A stretch of 64,000 nucleotides of DNA from Lachnospiraceae bacterium (GCA_910574195.1 CAJTBF010000004.1:1-64000); one strand, 5' to 3'; shown: positions 26,388 to 35,611, counted from the first letter of the stretch. A program made the numbers and translations. Notes: a model not told the origin generated them from the letters alone.

Positions 26388-28172
26388 TTACTCCCTGTTC
26401 AACCATTTGCTCCCAGCGCCTCCCAGCGCCATATCATCCAGCATCTGGCAGCAGCTAAACACTCCGGCGTCAAACAAATCTATCCTCTGCACGCCTCCGT
26501 CGCCGTCCACCTTTTCGTACTGAATCATATCATCCGTCTTCTCTACCGCACGGACATTCTGCACACAATATTCAAATGCATCCGAATGCAGATAATAAAA
26601 CTGCTTATTCTTCACCTTTACTTCAATGTGCCGAAAACCCTCTGATTTTGTATAGAAGTATTGGGGCTGATCTTTTATATGAAATCCTGCCTTTTTCATT
26701 TTCAGGAAAAATTCCCTGCCGAACTTCTTGTCAAAACCCACCAGCTTGATCCTGAATCCTTTTTGTTTCATAAGGATGAACCACTTTACTATATCATCAT
26801 GGAGAACTGTGGCTGTGTTGCTCATGGTCAGCCAGCCGTCCTCCTCCCATCCAAACAGGGGAATATTGTCTTCGTCGCTCTTCCTGACTGCTGCCGCCCT
26901 GGGGAAGAATGCGTGCGTGATACAGATATCCACATCTTTATATGTACCGTACAAAGCGCCCGCCGTCAGATCATGCATCTTTGACAGATCCGCACCACCA
27001 TACCATACGATCGGTAACTTTGCCAACTGCTCAAGCGTCCAGTCATACTTCTGATCCGAAGAACGAAACTCTTCTATGTCAAAATAAGCTGTCAACGCAT
27101 TTGTAAATATGTTCAGCGTCTTATTCAGATACTCTGTCCTGAGCTGTGGATCACATATTGCCTGGTCCGCATCGTCTATAAGATCTTCCAATGTCACCGT
27201 TACACCTATGGATGGTGTGCACATCTTAAGAACTTCCGGATTATTCAGCTCGGTAATCTCTCCCTTGCTGTTTATGATATTCCCTTCTGTATCCTGATCC
27301 GCCTTGCATATAAAAATAAAATACGAATCATATGCTTTTTCCTTGATCGATCCGTTCAGTACTCCTTGCAACACTTTAATTCTATTGGCCAGAAATCCGT
27401 TTGGGATATCTCCGGCTGTCGAGATACCAATCAGGAGCTTATTGCGGTATGCCTTCATAGCATTTTTCATCAGGATATACTTCTTTGCGCCTGCCCGCTT
27501 CCAGGAATGCAGCTCATCCAGGATCAGGCAGTTACAGTTGAGGGAATCCAGCCTTTCCTCCTGATTCGCGATTGCGTAGATGTCCGCTGTCCCATCCCCG
27601 AAGTCGATGCTTATAGAGTGTTCCTGATTGTTGTCCCTGATGCGGAGCTTCTTAACGTCCTCCCTCATGGGCAATATATTGTCTTTCAGAAAACCAAAGC
27701 TTTCCATTGTCTGCTTCACGGAATTCGCAACGATATATGTAACTGCGCCGGACTCCCGGTCCAGGATACTCTTGGCTTCAGCAAGGGCGGCGCTGAAAGA
27801 GGTCTTCCCCTGCTTTCTTGGTAAAAAAATAAGCACTTCATTAAAACGCCTGATGTTTGTTCCCTTCTTGAAGAATCCAAAAATATTTACACATATGAAT
27901 TTCTGCCAATCGGTAAGCTGCATCGGCGCACCCTTTAGACTCACTCCATTACAATCCTCGCCGCGGACATGGTGGATTGTCCCTTCTATCAGGTCTATCA
28001 CAAAATCAAACTGCTCCTGCCTAAAATCCAGGTCCCTTCGTTTGAGGTCGTCAAGAAATCTCTGGCATGCCAGGATCCGATCTCGGTTCGCCAGCACTTC
28101 CCCGGACGCAATCTTCTTGGCATACTTTACAGCCGTGTCAAAATGCGGAGATTTTATCTTGGATACGTTCAT
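26388..28172 (-). CDS. terL: Terminase large subunit (Terminase_1 type)
   Basis: 594 residues. ATPase Walker A LPRKQGKT near residue 110, Walker B LILDELH near 218, motif III ISTAGD, and a C-terminal nuclease with GGADLSKMHDLTA and later acidic residues. It pumps DNA into proheads and cuts concatemers. It sits between terS and portal in the canonical order. Ribosome site is weak, so it is probably translationally coupled to terS (3 bases apart). Confidence 0.95.
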   Translation of the reverse strand: MNVSKIKSPHFDTAVKYAKKIASGEVLANRDRILACQRFLDDLKRRDLDFRQEQFDFVIDLIEGTIHHVRGEDCNGVSLKGAPMQLTDWQKFICVNIFGFFKKGTNIRRFNEVLIFLPRKQGKTSFSAALAEAKSILDRESGAVTYIVANSVKQTMESFGFLKDNILPMREDVKKLRIRDNNQEHSISIDFGDGTADIYAIANQEERLDSLNCNCLILDELHSWKRAGAKKYILMKNAMKAYRNKLLIGISTAGDIPNGFLANRIKVLQGVLNGSIKEKAYDSYFIFICKADQDTEGNIINSKGEITELNNPEVLKMCTPSIGVTVTLEDLIDDADQAICDPQLRTEYLNKTLNIFTNALTAYFDIEEFRSSDQKYDWTLEQLAKLPIVWYGGADLSKMHDLTAGALYGTYKDVDICITHAFFPRAAAVRKSDEDNIPLFGWEEDGWLTMSNTATVLHDDIVKWFILMKQKGFRIKLVGFDKKFGREFFLKMKKAGFHIKDQPQYFYTKSEGFRHIEVKVKNKQFYYLHSDAFEYCVQNVRAVEKTDDMIQYEKVDGDGGVQRIDLFDAGVFSCCQMLDDMALGGAGSKWLNRE

Positions 28173-28175
28173 GGG

Positions 28176-28535
28176 TTATCTCTTCTGCCCCTCTAAGAAC
28201 TGAGCGAAGACAGACTTTTCCTTCTTCGGTTGTTCAATCTCCGCATTGTATGTCTTTGCATTCAGCATCAACCTGTCGGAATACGTCCCGATATCCCTCC
28301 GAAGTGTCTCAAGGCTTGCCAAAATGGGCGACTTTTTTCCACTGCTTTTCTCAGTCTCCACCATCGCCTCGAAATCTCCCTCCTCAAACTTGTGGCTCAG
28401 GATGTTATACTGGTACAACATATCCGAATATACCTCAATCACTTGATTATACTGGATTTTATAGGTCCCAAGCTCCTGCATGTACTTTATGGTGCGCTTC
28501 TTAATACTCTCCCTGCTAGGTGTACTTTTCGCCAT
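28176..28535 (-). CDS. terS: Terminase small subunit, P27 family
   Basis: 119 residues, helical, resembling P27-type small terminase proteins: SIKKRTIKYMQELGTYKIQYN, then YSDMLYQYNILSHKFEEGD and a basic C-terminus. It recognises the packaging site and regulates TerL. The start follows AGAGGTGAG. The gene lies between HNH and terL. Confidence 0.87.
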   Translation of the reverse strand: MAKSTPSRESIKKRTIKYMQELGTYKIQYNQVIEVYSDMLYQYNILSHKFEEGDFEAMVETEKSSGKKSPILASLETLRRDIGTYSDRLMLNAKTYNAEIEQPKKEKSVFAQFLEGQKR

Positions 28536-28633
28536 TTTGACTCACCTCTTTTCTGCGGAAAAAAATTTTTCACAATTCCGCACTATTGGAAGAACTCCTC
28601 TACGCCGATTATCCTATATTCATTTTTATCCTT

Positions 28634-28954
28634 CTAAAGTGGCGGGGGGCTTCCCATCATCTTTTCAAATTGTTTCCGCCTCTTTCGCTGCCAATAAAAG
28701 CCGGCACTGGTGATCTTACCGGTGTTCCGGTCATGCATCTTATTATGGTACTCATTCGATAAGCTGATTAGATTCCACTCCTTCAACGCAAGTTCCGGAT
28801 ACTCCGCCAATGGATAAATATGGTGTACCGTCACGGCTTCCCTGTATTTGCCATACCGCTTCGCCTCCTGACATCGGTACTCATCCCTTCGAAGGATGTA
28901 CACACGTTTGCGGATCCAAGCCTTCGATCTGTAAAAGTTCTTTTCCGTTTTCAT
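28634..28954 (-). CDS. HNH endonuclease next to the terminase
   Basis: 106 residues. Conserved core: FYRSKAWIRKRVYILRRDEYRCQ, then VTVHHIYPLAEYPELALKEWNLI and EYHNKMHDR, i.e. the two His and Asn of the HNH motif. The first cysteine of the usual zinc pair is replaced in this copy. HNH proteins beside terminase stimulate DNA cutting in cos-type phages with P27/Terminase_1 enzymes. The ATG at 28954 follows GAGAGG. Confidence 0.88.
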   Translation of the reverse strand: MKTEKNFYRSKAWIRKRVYILRRDEYRCQEAKRYGKYREAVTVHHIYPLAEYPELALKEWNLISLSNEYHNKMHDRNTGKITSAGFYWQRKRRKQFEKMMGSPPPL

Positions 28955-29129
28955 TGATGTCCTCTCATCAAAAGAGACAGCCCGCCACCTCTGCCTGCTG
29001 TCCCCTTTCATCCATATGAATCCGATTACTCCTTATCCACTTGTTCCGTGTATTCCCGCCCTGCTCCACTGTCCTGCTCGGCTTACATCCGCCTTGTCAC
29101 AAGCCTCGGCAAATACTTCCACTTTTTTT

Positions 29130-29166
29130 GAAAAAAGAACGCCCTGCCGAAACAAAGCGTTCTTTA
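29130..29166 (-). terminator. Hairpin terminator in the leader of the late operon
   Basis: AAAGAACGC (29134-29142) pairs with GCGTTCTTT (29157-29165) and is followed on the minus strand by TTTTTT. It lies after the activator gene but also downstream of the late promoter at 29208-29237, so late transcripts must pass it. Confidence 0.75.
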
Positions 29167-29207
29167 TAGTGGGAGGAAATCAGATGCAGATCATCCACTG
29201 ATTTCAG

Positions 29208-29255
29208 TTTATACTATAACATTTGAAAAACGAACAATGCGAACAAAACGAACAA
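29208..29255 (-). promoter_or_regulatory. Probable late promoter with three 9-bp activator repeats
   Basis: The minus-strand -10 TATAAA (29208-29213) lies 18 bases from a weak -35 TTGTTC (29232-29237). CGAACAA occurs at 29231, 29240 and 29249, exactly 9 bases apart, the first overlapping the -35. The repeats begin just past the activator stop codon. This fits an ArpU/RinA-activated late promoter. Confidence 0.6.
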
Positions 29256-29258
29256 ACT

Positions 29259-29681
29259 TTAAATTTCTTTCATAAAACGTTCAAATTCCATCCTGATGCT
29301 ATCCCCCGTAGCCTTCCGCCCGATCTTCACCGCCGTCTCTTCCCATGTCCTTTCCTCAAAGATCTTATACCTGATGATCCGCTGCATCCGAGCCGGAATC
29401 GTCGGCATCCATTCTTCTACCCGCCTTTTGATCTTCTCCGCATTCTCCTTTCGTTTCTCCAGCAGCTTTTCCTCCAGTCGAAGGTTTCCATCGTCCTGAT
29501 ATGTGAACGCAGTCCCTTGTACTTTAAAATGCTGCTCCTGATAGGGAAAGTCCGGGTTACTGCCCTTTACGTTCGTCTGAACCACAGTCTTCTTTTTCCG
29601 TTTCAGGCGCCGGATATCCTCTTCCGTCTCCCGGATCAGCGCGCAGGCATCTATGTACTCATACAGAATCTTTTTGTCCAC
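29259..29681 (-). CDS. ArpU/RinA-like late transcription activator (sigma-70-like fold)
   Basis: About 140 residues. N-terminal helices and a basic KRKKKTVVQ patch are followed by a C-terminal sigma region 4-like helix-turn-helix (RIIRYKIFEERTWEETAVKIG). Such proteins are the last early genes and activate late genes. The GTG at 29681 has AGGGGAG 5 bases upstream; a TTG nine codons earlier is the longer option. Directly downstream lie the repeats and late promoter it likely uses. Confidence 0.82.
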   Translation of the reverse strand: MDKKILYEYIDACALIRETEEDIRRLKRKKKTVVQTNVKGSNPDFPYQEQHFKVQGTAFTYQDDGNLRLEEKLLEKRKENAEKIKRRVEEWMPTIPARMQRIIRYKIFEERTWEETAVKIGRKATGDSIRMEFERFMKEI

Positions 29682-29844
29682 GCTGCTCCCCTCTGCTGTT
29701 TTCTCCAATTCGGATCTCCCCCTTTATATCATACTTTTCGGCCAGATGTTCCAACAGGCTGCGGCACTCATATGCTTTCTGAAGACTGCCGGGATCCTGG
29801 CCGGATGGATCTGCCTTCGTCGTTTTGGAAAATCTCTTATCCAT
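29659..29844 (-). CDS. Small phage protein upstream of the late activator
   Basis: 61 residues, charged, no recognised family (QKAYECRSLLEHLAEKYDI). It overlaps the activator start by 23 bases and has only a weak GTGAAAG ribosome site. It is on the coding strand of the operon and fills the gap to the gene at 29905, which supports it moderately. Confidence 0.5.
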   Translation of the reverse strand: MDKRFSKTTKADPSGQDPGSLQKAYECRSLLEHLAEKYDIKGEIRIGENSRGEQRGQKDSV

Positions 29845-29904
29845 CTTTCACAGTCACCACTTTCCATCACTTTGATCTGCAAATGCTTTCTACAATTAAA
29901 ATAA

Positions 29905-30243
29905 TCATTCTACAAGAAAAGAGTCGTCTCTTTCCTGCTTCTTTTTCTCCTGCCACTCTCTCATACGTTCTGCCGCGGCTTCTTTCTGTTCTTCGGTCAT
30001 TTCTCTTGTGGAAATATCTGCCCTAAAGGAAATAAGCCGTTTATGTGTCTCGTAGGTCTTTCCGACCAATTCGCCGCCCCGCAATCTATGTTCAGCTACC
30101 AGTTTCCAATGTGGAGCCTTTCCACTCTTTGCCAGTTTATCCAGTTTTGTCATAACTGTACTGTCAGATGTATAAACCATGCAAATGTCGTTATCTCTCA
30201 TAAAACTTACTGTTGTTTCCTGCTCTGCAATGCTTAATCCCAT
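29905..30243 (-). CDS. Phage early-region protein of unknown function
   Basis: 112 residues. The N-terminal part is MGLSIAEQETTVSFMRDND, and a region KLVAEHRLRGGELVGKTYETHKRLISFR recurs in many Clostridia phages. The C-terminus is a charged helix (EEQKEAAAERMREWQEKKKQ). The third of three ATGs has AGGAG 7 bases upstream and is chosen. Confidence 0.75.
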   Translation of the reverse strand: MGLSIAEQETTVSFMRDNDICMVYTSDSTVMTKLDKLAKSGKAPHWKLVAEHRLRGGELVGKTYETHKRLISFRADISTREMTEEQKEAAAERMREWQEKKKQERDDSFLVE

Positions 30244-30288
30244 CATCATTCTCCTATCGTCATTCTGTCGCCCATACACTCACCAATT

Positions 30289-30519
30289 TCATTCAATCAG
30301 CACAAAATTCTCTTTCAATTCTTCAAACGGGATTTCCAACCATCCAAAATCAGAATCATCATTCAGGGAATCCAAATGCACATCACCGCCGATAAAACTT
30401 GTTCTATCATCTCTTTCCCAAATACTTCCAACTGTCACAAATCCATATTCATTCGGGATTTCAAAACCGTCACCGTCGCACTTTGGCAGACACATTTCTT
30501 TTATGCACTTATATCTCAT
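30289..30519 (-). CDS. Small acidic phage protein
   Basis: 76 residues starting MRYKCIKEMCLPKCDGDGF; two Cys in CLPKC are followed by a beta-rich acidic part (SIWERDDRTSFIGGDVHLDS). It has an AGGAGGG ribosome site. Proteins of this length with YKCIKE..LP..D.D are common in clostridial phages; no function is known. Confidence 0.72.
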   Translation of the reverse strand: MRYKCIKEMCLPKCDGDGFEIPNEYGFVTVGSIWERDDRTSFIGGDVHLDSLNDDSDFGWLEIPFEELKENFVLIE

Positions 30520-30532
30520 GTTCCCTCCTGTT

Positions 30533-30769
30533 TCATTCAATGCCGCCGGATTTTACAATGCTTTTTGCTTCCTCAATCTCAACTGCTAAATTGCAAGGAT
30601 AAAGATCATCCTCATACTTCGCTTTTTCCAATTGCTCCACAACCTTATCCAAGTTATAGGCGACAGGCTGTTCTTCAATCGCCTGTTCCAAATTTGGTGT
30701 CACGTCAACCAACACATTATTTCTCAAAGACTGCATCAATGCACTTCTGCTAATCAAATCATTAATCAT
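30533..30769 (-). CDS. Small phage protein (DLISRSAL family look)
   Basis: 78 residues beginning MINDLISRSALMQSLRNN, a motif that recurs in hypothetical early proteins of Firmicutes phages. The rest is helical and acidic. It overlaps the upstream gene by 8 bases. Function unknown. Confidence 0.72.
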   Translation of the reverse strand: MINDLISRSALMQSLRNNVLVDVTPNLEQAIEEQPVAYNLDKVVEQLEKAKYEDDLYPCNLAVEIEEAKSIVKSGGIE

Positions 30770-31157
30770 TTCCCTTACCCCTCTCCAATTCTTTCAATGC
30801 GGCTTCGGCTTCTTCTCTCGTTACAAAGATTCTATCCATATTTGGAATATCCAACATCCGAAAATCCCTACTCACTATTTCTGGCACTCTATGAGGGCAA
30901 TTTTCACAACTTCCATCATGGTCTCTGCAATATTCCTCTTTGTAATCTTTTGGACAATCCATGAATATAAAAAATATTTCATCTCCTATTGCCGCAGGCA
31001 GTTTCAGCAGTTTCCCCTGTTCTTCTAAATCCTCATATTCTGCAAGTTTTTCCGCCAGCTGCAATAGCAGTTCGGCTGTTCCTTCAATTTCCCGACCATA
31101 AGGCAGAGTCTTATATGCCCTTGCGTATATTCTTGTCATGTCTGTTAATTTACTCAT
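30762..31157 (-). CDS. Phage early protein with a Cys cluster
   Basis: 131 residues. LTDMTRIYARAYKTLPYGREIEG and a coiled-coil AEKLAEYEDLEEQ are followed by four Cys (DCPKDYKEEYCRDHDGSCENC), possibly a metal site, and a final IFVTREEAEAALKEL helix. A common but uncharacterised clostridial phage protein. Start ATG 31157 overlaps the helicase stop (ATGA). Confidence 0.75.
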   Translation of the reverse strand: MSKLTDMTRIYARAYKTLPYGREIEGTAELLLQLAEKLAEYEDLEEQGKLLKLPAAIGDEIFFIFMDCPKDYKEEYCRDHDGSCENCPHRVPEIVSRDFRMLDIPNMDRIFVTREEAEAALKELERGKGND

Positions 31158-32536
31158 ATTTCCCTTTCCCAAATCGACCGGATCCTTGCTTTCAGGCTCT
31201 CCAGCACCCAGCCCTGTACATCCTCTTTTCTCTCCAGCGCCTTCATCACATCTTCATCCCGGGTATCCGTACACACCAGATGATGAATGATCACTCTTTC
31301 ACTCTGGCCCTGACGGTGAAGCCTCTTATTCGCCTGGGTATACAACTCGTAGTTCCAGGTCAGCCCAAACCAGATCACATGGTTTCCGCCCTGCTGCAAA
31401 TTTAACCCATAAGCGCTGCTTGCCGGATGGGTAAGTAATACATCCACCTCCCTGCGGTTCCAGGCTTCCTCGTCTTTCGTGTTCCGCAACTCCCGGATCC
31501 GAAGCCCGGTACCCTCCAGCGCTTTTCGGATCCTGTCCCGGTCATGCTGAAAATTATAAAAGACCAGGACCGGTTTTCCCCGGAGGGATTCCAACAACTC
31601 CAGAAACACCTCTACCTTGCAGCCGTGTACTTCATGCACCTGGTGATCCTCGTCATAAATCGCACCGTTTGCCAGCTGCAGTAACTTGTTGCTCAAGGAT
31701 GCCGCGCTGGTGACGCTGATCTCTTCCTCCCCCGGCAGCTCCAGCACCATTTTCCTTTCCAGCTCCCCGTACGCTTTTTTCGCTTTTGCGTCCAGCACAA
31801 CCGGCACCTGATGGTATACGATCTCCGGAAGCTGCAGATAATCCTCCGCCTTCATGGAGATACAGATGTCCGAAATCTTTTCCAGAATGCTGTCTTCGCT
31901 TCCCGGTTTCGCCTTGTAGTTGTAGACCACATTCTGCCCGCGGTCCCCGGGATCGAAATAGCGTTCCCGGAACTGGGTATATTTTCTCCCCAGGCGTTCC
32001 CCTCCGTCCAGAAGGTAAATCTGACTCCATAAATCGTCCAGCCCGTTGGGGGATGGGGTTCCCGTCAGCTCCACCATGCGTTCAATATGCGGCCCTACGC
32101 TGGCCAGCGCCTTAAACCGTTTTGCCTTATGACTCTTGAAACTGCTGGATTCGTCCACCACCACCATGTCAAACGGCCACGCGTTCCGGTAATACTCCAC
32201 CAGCCAGACTACGTTTTCCCTGTTGACGATATAGAGGTCTGCCGGGGTATTCAATGCGCGGATCCGTCTGGACTGGCTGCCAAGCACCAACGATACGCGG
32301 AGGATTCTGGTATGATCCCATTTGTCTTTTTCCCGGCTCCAGGTCCCTTCCGCGACCTTTTTCGGTGCGATCACCAGCACCTTCCGCACCTGAAACCGGT
32401 TGTATTTCAGTTCCTTAACGGCCGTCAGTGTCGTTACTGTCTTCCCCAGTCCCATGTCCAGAAATAATCCCAGTTTCCGGATCTCCAAAATCTTGTCAAT
32501 GCAGTGCTGCTGGTATGCATGCGGCCTGAATATCAT
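31154..32536 (-). CDS. SNF2-family DNA helicase/translocase
   Basis: 460 residues. Walker A DMGLGKT (about 27-33), a degenerate Walker B VVVDESSSFKS, LTGTPSPN (motif III) and LHRQGQSERV (motif VI) define SNF2. Phage copies of this type sit beside VRR-NUC and primase genes in Clostridia phages and probably act in replication or recombination. It is in the middle of the replication operon. Confidence 0.9.
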   Translation of the reverse strand: MIFRPHAYQQHCIDKILEIRKLGLFLDMGLGKTVTTLTAVKELKYNRFQVRKVLVIAPKKVAEGTWSREKDKWDHTRILRVSLVLGSQSRRIRALNTPADLYIVNRENVVWLVEYYRNAWPFDMVVVDESSSFKSHKAKRFKALASVGPHIERMVELTGTPSPNGLDDLWSQIYLLDGGERLGRKYTQFRERYFDPGDRGQNVVYNYKAKPGSEDSILEKISDICISMKAEDYLQLPEIVYHQVPVVLDAKAKKAYGELERKMVLELPGEEEISVTSAASLSNKLLQLANGAIYDEDHQVHEVHGCKVEVFLELLESLRGKPVLVFYNFQHDRDRIRKALEGTGLRIRELRNTKDEEAWNRREVDVLLTHPASSAYGLNLQQGGNHVIWFGLTWNYELYTQANKRLHRQGQSERVIIHHLVCTDTRDEDVMKALERKEDVQGWVLESLKARIRSIWEREI

Positions 32537-32569
32537 TCCCTGTTTCCTCCCCTCACCTTCTCCTGTGTC

Positions 32570-32887
32570 TCACAGGTTATATTTGCAGTCCAGCGCCTTG
32601 CTGGTTTCTTCATAGCCCTGATCCTGAAAGAACTGACTCACTCCATCCAGCCCGTATACAACCTCCACTCTCTGGCCAAGCCTTTTCAGCCTCCTGATCT
32701 GGGATTGCTGCAAGGCAGTTAGCTTCCCGGTGGCCGTTTTCAGTTCCACAAACACCGGCGGCCGGTCCGGAAAAATCACGATCCGATCCGGCACCCCATC
32801 GTTTCCGGGGCTTACCCACTTATACGCACGACCGCCAAGTTTTTTCACTTCCCGGATCAAGATTTTCTCAATCTCCGATTCTTTCAC
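32570..32887 (-). CDS. VRR-NUC domain nuclease
   Basis: 105 residues. DGVPDRIVIFPDRPPVFVEL and KTATGKLTALQ carry the PD-D-(E)xK catalytic pattern of VRR-NUC enzymes, which cleave branched DNA. It lies 33 bases upstream of the SNF2 gene, a pairing seen in many phages. Starts ATG 32887 after AAGGAGGAG. Confidence 0.9.
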   Translation of the reverse strand: MKESEIEKILIREVKKLGGRAYKWVSPGNDGVPDRIVIFPDRPPVFVELKTATGKLTALQQSQIRRLKRLGQRVEVVYGLDGVSQFFQDQGYEETSKALDCKYNL

Positions 32888-33186
32888 TTCAAAACTCCTC
32901 CTTGCCGTTTGTTACCAAAACTGTCCTTTTTCCCTCTACGCGTATTATATATATCTCAATCAGGCGATTTAGGCGTATCAGGCGGTATTATATATACCCC
33001 TATTTTATCTATTTTTTCTTTCTATTAGTAAGAATGGTAACATTGGTAATATCATATAGCATTTACCGTATTTTCGTGGTTTTCCGCGTTGCCGAAGGTG
33101 GGGACATTCCAAAAAATAACTGCAACTTAAGCAACGTTACCAAAACGCGCCTGTTACCTCTCTGTCGCGCCTGTTTTCTCATTTGG
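32888..33186. other. Intergenic region in the replication module, possible origin
   Basis: Almost 300 bases without a gene between the primase-helicase and VRR-NUC genes. GTTACC/GGTAAC occurs at 32911, 33036, 33136 and 33153 with near matches between. CGCGCCTGTT is repeated at 33146-33155 and 33166-33175. An AT-rich part (about 32944-33050) contains TATATATA. These are origin-like traits, but no such function is established. Confidence 0.4.
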
Positions 33187-35598
33187 TTACTGAGAATGTC
33201 CACGCTCAAACCCTCTTTGAATTCCATACGGGCCGTATCTTCTCTTCGATTTATTCCGCTTCCACCCCGGCAGTTGAGAGAGGATGGAATTGATTTCCCG
33301 GCTGTCCCTTTTATCCATATATCGGGGATCACTGTTCATACACTCCGCCCAGACCTCCATTGCACACACCTTCTTCCTTCTTACCAGTTCTTCTCCTTCC
33401 GGTACCTTCAGGTTCCCGCTCAGATACTGCCGCCTTGCCATCAGGCTCATAGTCTCCCAGTTTGACGGGATTTCCCGCTCCAGAAAATCCAGAATAATCC
33501 CTTCTTTTCCCGATACTTCCCTGTGGTTTTCCTGCATCTCCTTCGCGGTCTTTTCAATGTCTTCCGTTAAAAACAACGGCTCTCCCAGCATCCAGTATAC
33601 ATAAGCCTCTGCCCAGATCTGATCTACTTCCTGCGGCAGATCCTTCCATACAGACTTTTTTGCCGGATGCACACCTACATCCACCGGCCAGAAGCGCCGG
33701 TTTCCTGTCACATCCTTTAAGAATTCCTCTTCATTGCTGGTCCCGAAAAAAACGCACCGCCGCGGATATTTATCTGTTCTCTTTCCATAAGCCGCCCGGT
33801 AAATGTCATGCGTCTTGCTTAAGAATTGCTTGACCGCATTGGTCTCCTGCTTCGTCAGCGCTGTAAGTTCCCCCACCTCATTGATCCAGGTACCCTGGAT
33901 CATTTCCGCCGCCTCTTTTCCGGAAAACGTCGTCAGAGAGTCCGAAAACCATTCCTTGCCAAGAATGGACAGAAACGTACTTTTTCCGATCCCCTGCGGC
34001 CCCGCAAAAATCGGCATACAGTCATACTTCACCCCGCCGGCCACCGCCCGCGCCACTGCGGCACACAGAGATTTTCGCATTACAGCGCGGACATAGGCGT
34101 TGTCTTCCGCCCCCAGATAATCGGGAAGCAGCCCGTCCAGCCGTTTCCTTCCGTCCCATTTCAGACTCTTTAAATATTCTTTTACTTCGTTGATCCGGTT
34201 CTGACTGCCTGCCAGCAACAACGCATTATCCAGCTTTTCCTTTCCGGTAATTCCGTAAAATAATTCCATATAATTATAATAACCCGCATCGTCCGAATCC
34301 TTCCATCTGCGCCGTTCAGTCTCCGGACTCCAGGGGACTTTTCCGATAATCAACCCGCAACTGGCAAACTCGTCCGTCACAATCTTTCCTTTCAACAGCG
34401 GATCATTTTCCAGGATCAGGACCGCATTATTGATCGTCTTTGCAATCCGGCCATTTCCATCATGGGTTAGGCATTGGAGCCATTCCAGATCCGGGGCTGC
34501 TTCCTCTGCCGCATGTTCCTGTATATCAAATGCTTTCTGGGCCTGTTCAAATTTCTCCCTTGCAAGCAGGTCCGCCACTTTTGGATCCGCCGCAGCCATC
34601 TGACCCATCTGTACATAGGAAGGCAGTCTGTTATTCGGCGTCCCTTCCTTTGCTTCCTGATCCTGGTCCCCGTACATATGAAGGCGTACCAGATCAAATG
34701 CATTGACCAGAAGTCCGGAACAGGGATCTGTGGCATGGTGGGAATACAGGAACATCTCCCCGTCGTACACCACGGCCCCGCCTACGGTAGAACCCCCGGT
34801 ATAGGTGTACCTTCCCGGTGTGGAAGTCTCTTCATACATGCCCGGAATGAATTGCTCCATGGCCTGCACGATGTTATAGGCCCTACAAAAAGCACCGACA
34901 ATCCCCCGCTTCGTGGTCGGATCCTCCTGTTTCGCCAGTCTCCGCCTTTCCAGCGCTTCTGTCCCCGGAACCCGCGGCCACTGCTGCACGTCCTTCCAGT
35001 CCTCATACATACCCAGAATCCCATCCAGGCTGCAAAAACCGTGATCATACACTTCACAGATATAGGTACTGTCCTTGCAGCAGCTGGCCCAGTACATGAG
35101 CCTTGCCACATCAAAGGTCGTCGGATCACAGAATTCTATGCCGATCAGAGACGCCAGCTTTCTTGCCACCGGTTCATATTGGTCGGCCGTAGCGGTCCGG
35201 TCAAGAGGAAACACAACCCGGAGTCTCGGGGCATATCCCGTATGCTTCCGTGTACTGTACACCACTGCCGCGCATCCCAGCGCGCCCACTCTTTTCAGGA
35301 TTTCTTCTGTCTGCCCTGCCGGAATCTGATCCAGATCCAGCGTGACCAGATCCCGCCCTTCCACATAAGCCGCTTTCCGGATATCCTGCTGGAAGGTTCC
35401 TCCGACAAAACCGCCTACGTCTTTCAGGTCATCCTGCTTTGCTTTTGGCATTGCCAGATATTCCTCTATGGTTTCCGGACTTCGGACAGGTACCCGCAAA
35501 CGGTCCACAAACTCTGACCAGAGCAATGTCATCCGGGGCCATTGCTTCGTCTTTCTTGTCCCGGCCGCACTGATCCATATTTCCCGGTTATTCTGCAT
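33187..35598 (-). CDS. VirE-type primase-helicase (virulence-associated E family)
   Basis: 803 residues. The N-terminal region (1 to about 300) resembles archaeo-eukaryotic primase-like domains (VTLDLDQIP, PRLRVVFPLD). The C-terminal superfamily 3-like helicase has Walker A AGPQGIGKSTF and an acidic INEVGEL Walker B. It likely initiates phage replication. ATG 35598 follows AGGAGG; the 14 upstream codons are rejected. It ends at the origin-like gap. Confidence 0.9.
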   Translation of the reverse strand: MQNNREIWISAAGTRKTKQWPRMTLLWSEFVDRLRVPVRSPETIEEYLAMPKAKQDDLKDVGGFVGGTFQQDIRKAAYVEGRDLVTLDLDQIPAGQTEEILKRVGALGCAAVVYSTRKHTGYAPRLRVVFPLDRTATADQYEPVARKLASLIGIEFCDPTTFDVARLMYWASCCKDSTYICEVYDHGFCSLDGILGMYEDWKDVQQWPRVPGTEALERRRLAKQEDPTTKRGIVGAFCRAYNIVQAMEQFIPGMYEETSTPGRYTYTGGSTVGGAVVYDGEMFLYSHHATDPCSGLLVNAFDLVRLHMYGDQDQEAKEGTPNNRLPSYVQMGQMAAADPKVADLLAREKFEQAQKAFDIQEHAAEEAAPDLEWLQCLTHDGNGRIAKTINNAVLILENDPLLKGKIVTDEFASCGLIIGKVPWSPETERRRWKDSDDAGYYNYMELFYGITGKEKLDNALLLAGSQNRINEVKEYLKSLKWDGRKRLDGLLPDYLGAEDNAYVRAVMRKSLCAAVARAVAGGVKYDCMPIFAGPQGIGKSTFLSILGKEWFSDSLTTFSGKEAAEMIQGTWINEVGELTALTKQETNAVKQFLSKTHDIYRAAYGKRTDKYPRRCVFFGTSNEEEFLKDVTGNRRFWPVDVGVHPAKKSVWKDLPQEVDQIWAEAYVYWMLGEPLFLTEDIEKTAKEMQENHREVSGKEGIILDFLEREIPSNWETMSLMARRQYLSGNLKVPEGEELVRRKKVCAMEVWAECMNSDPRYMDKRDSREINSILSQLPGWKRNKSKRRYGPYGIQRGFERGHSQ

Positions 35599-35611
35599 AG
35601 TTCCGGTCCTC

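Noticed and set aside
34474-35517. 347-codon plus-strand frame inside the primase-helicase gene
   Set aside because: Antisense shadow; no ribosome site and the opposite strand encodes a clear protein family.
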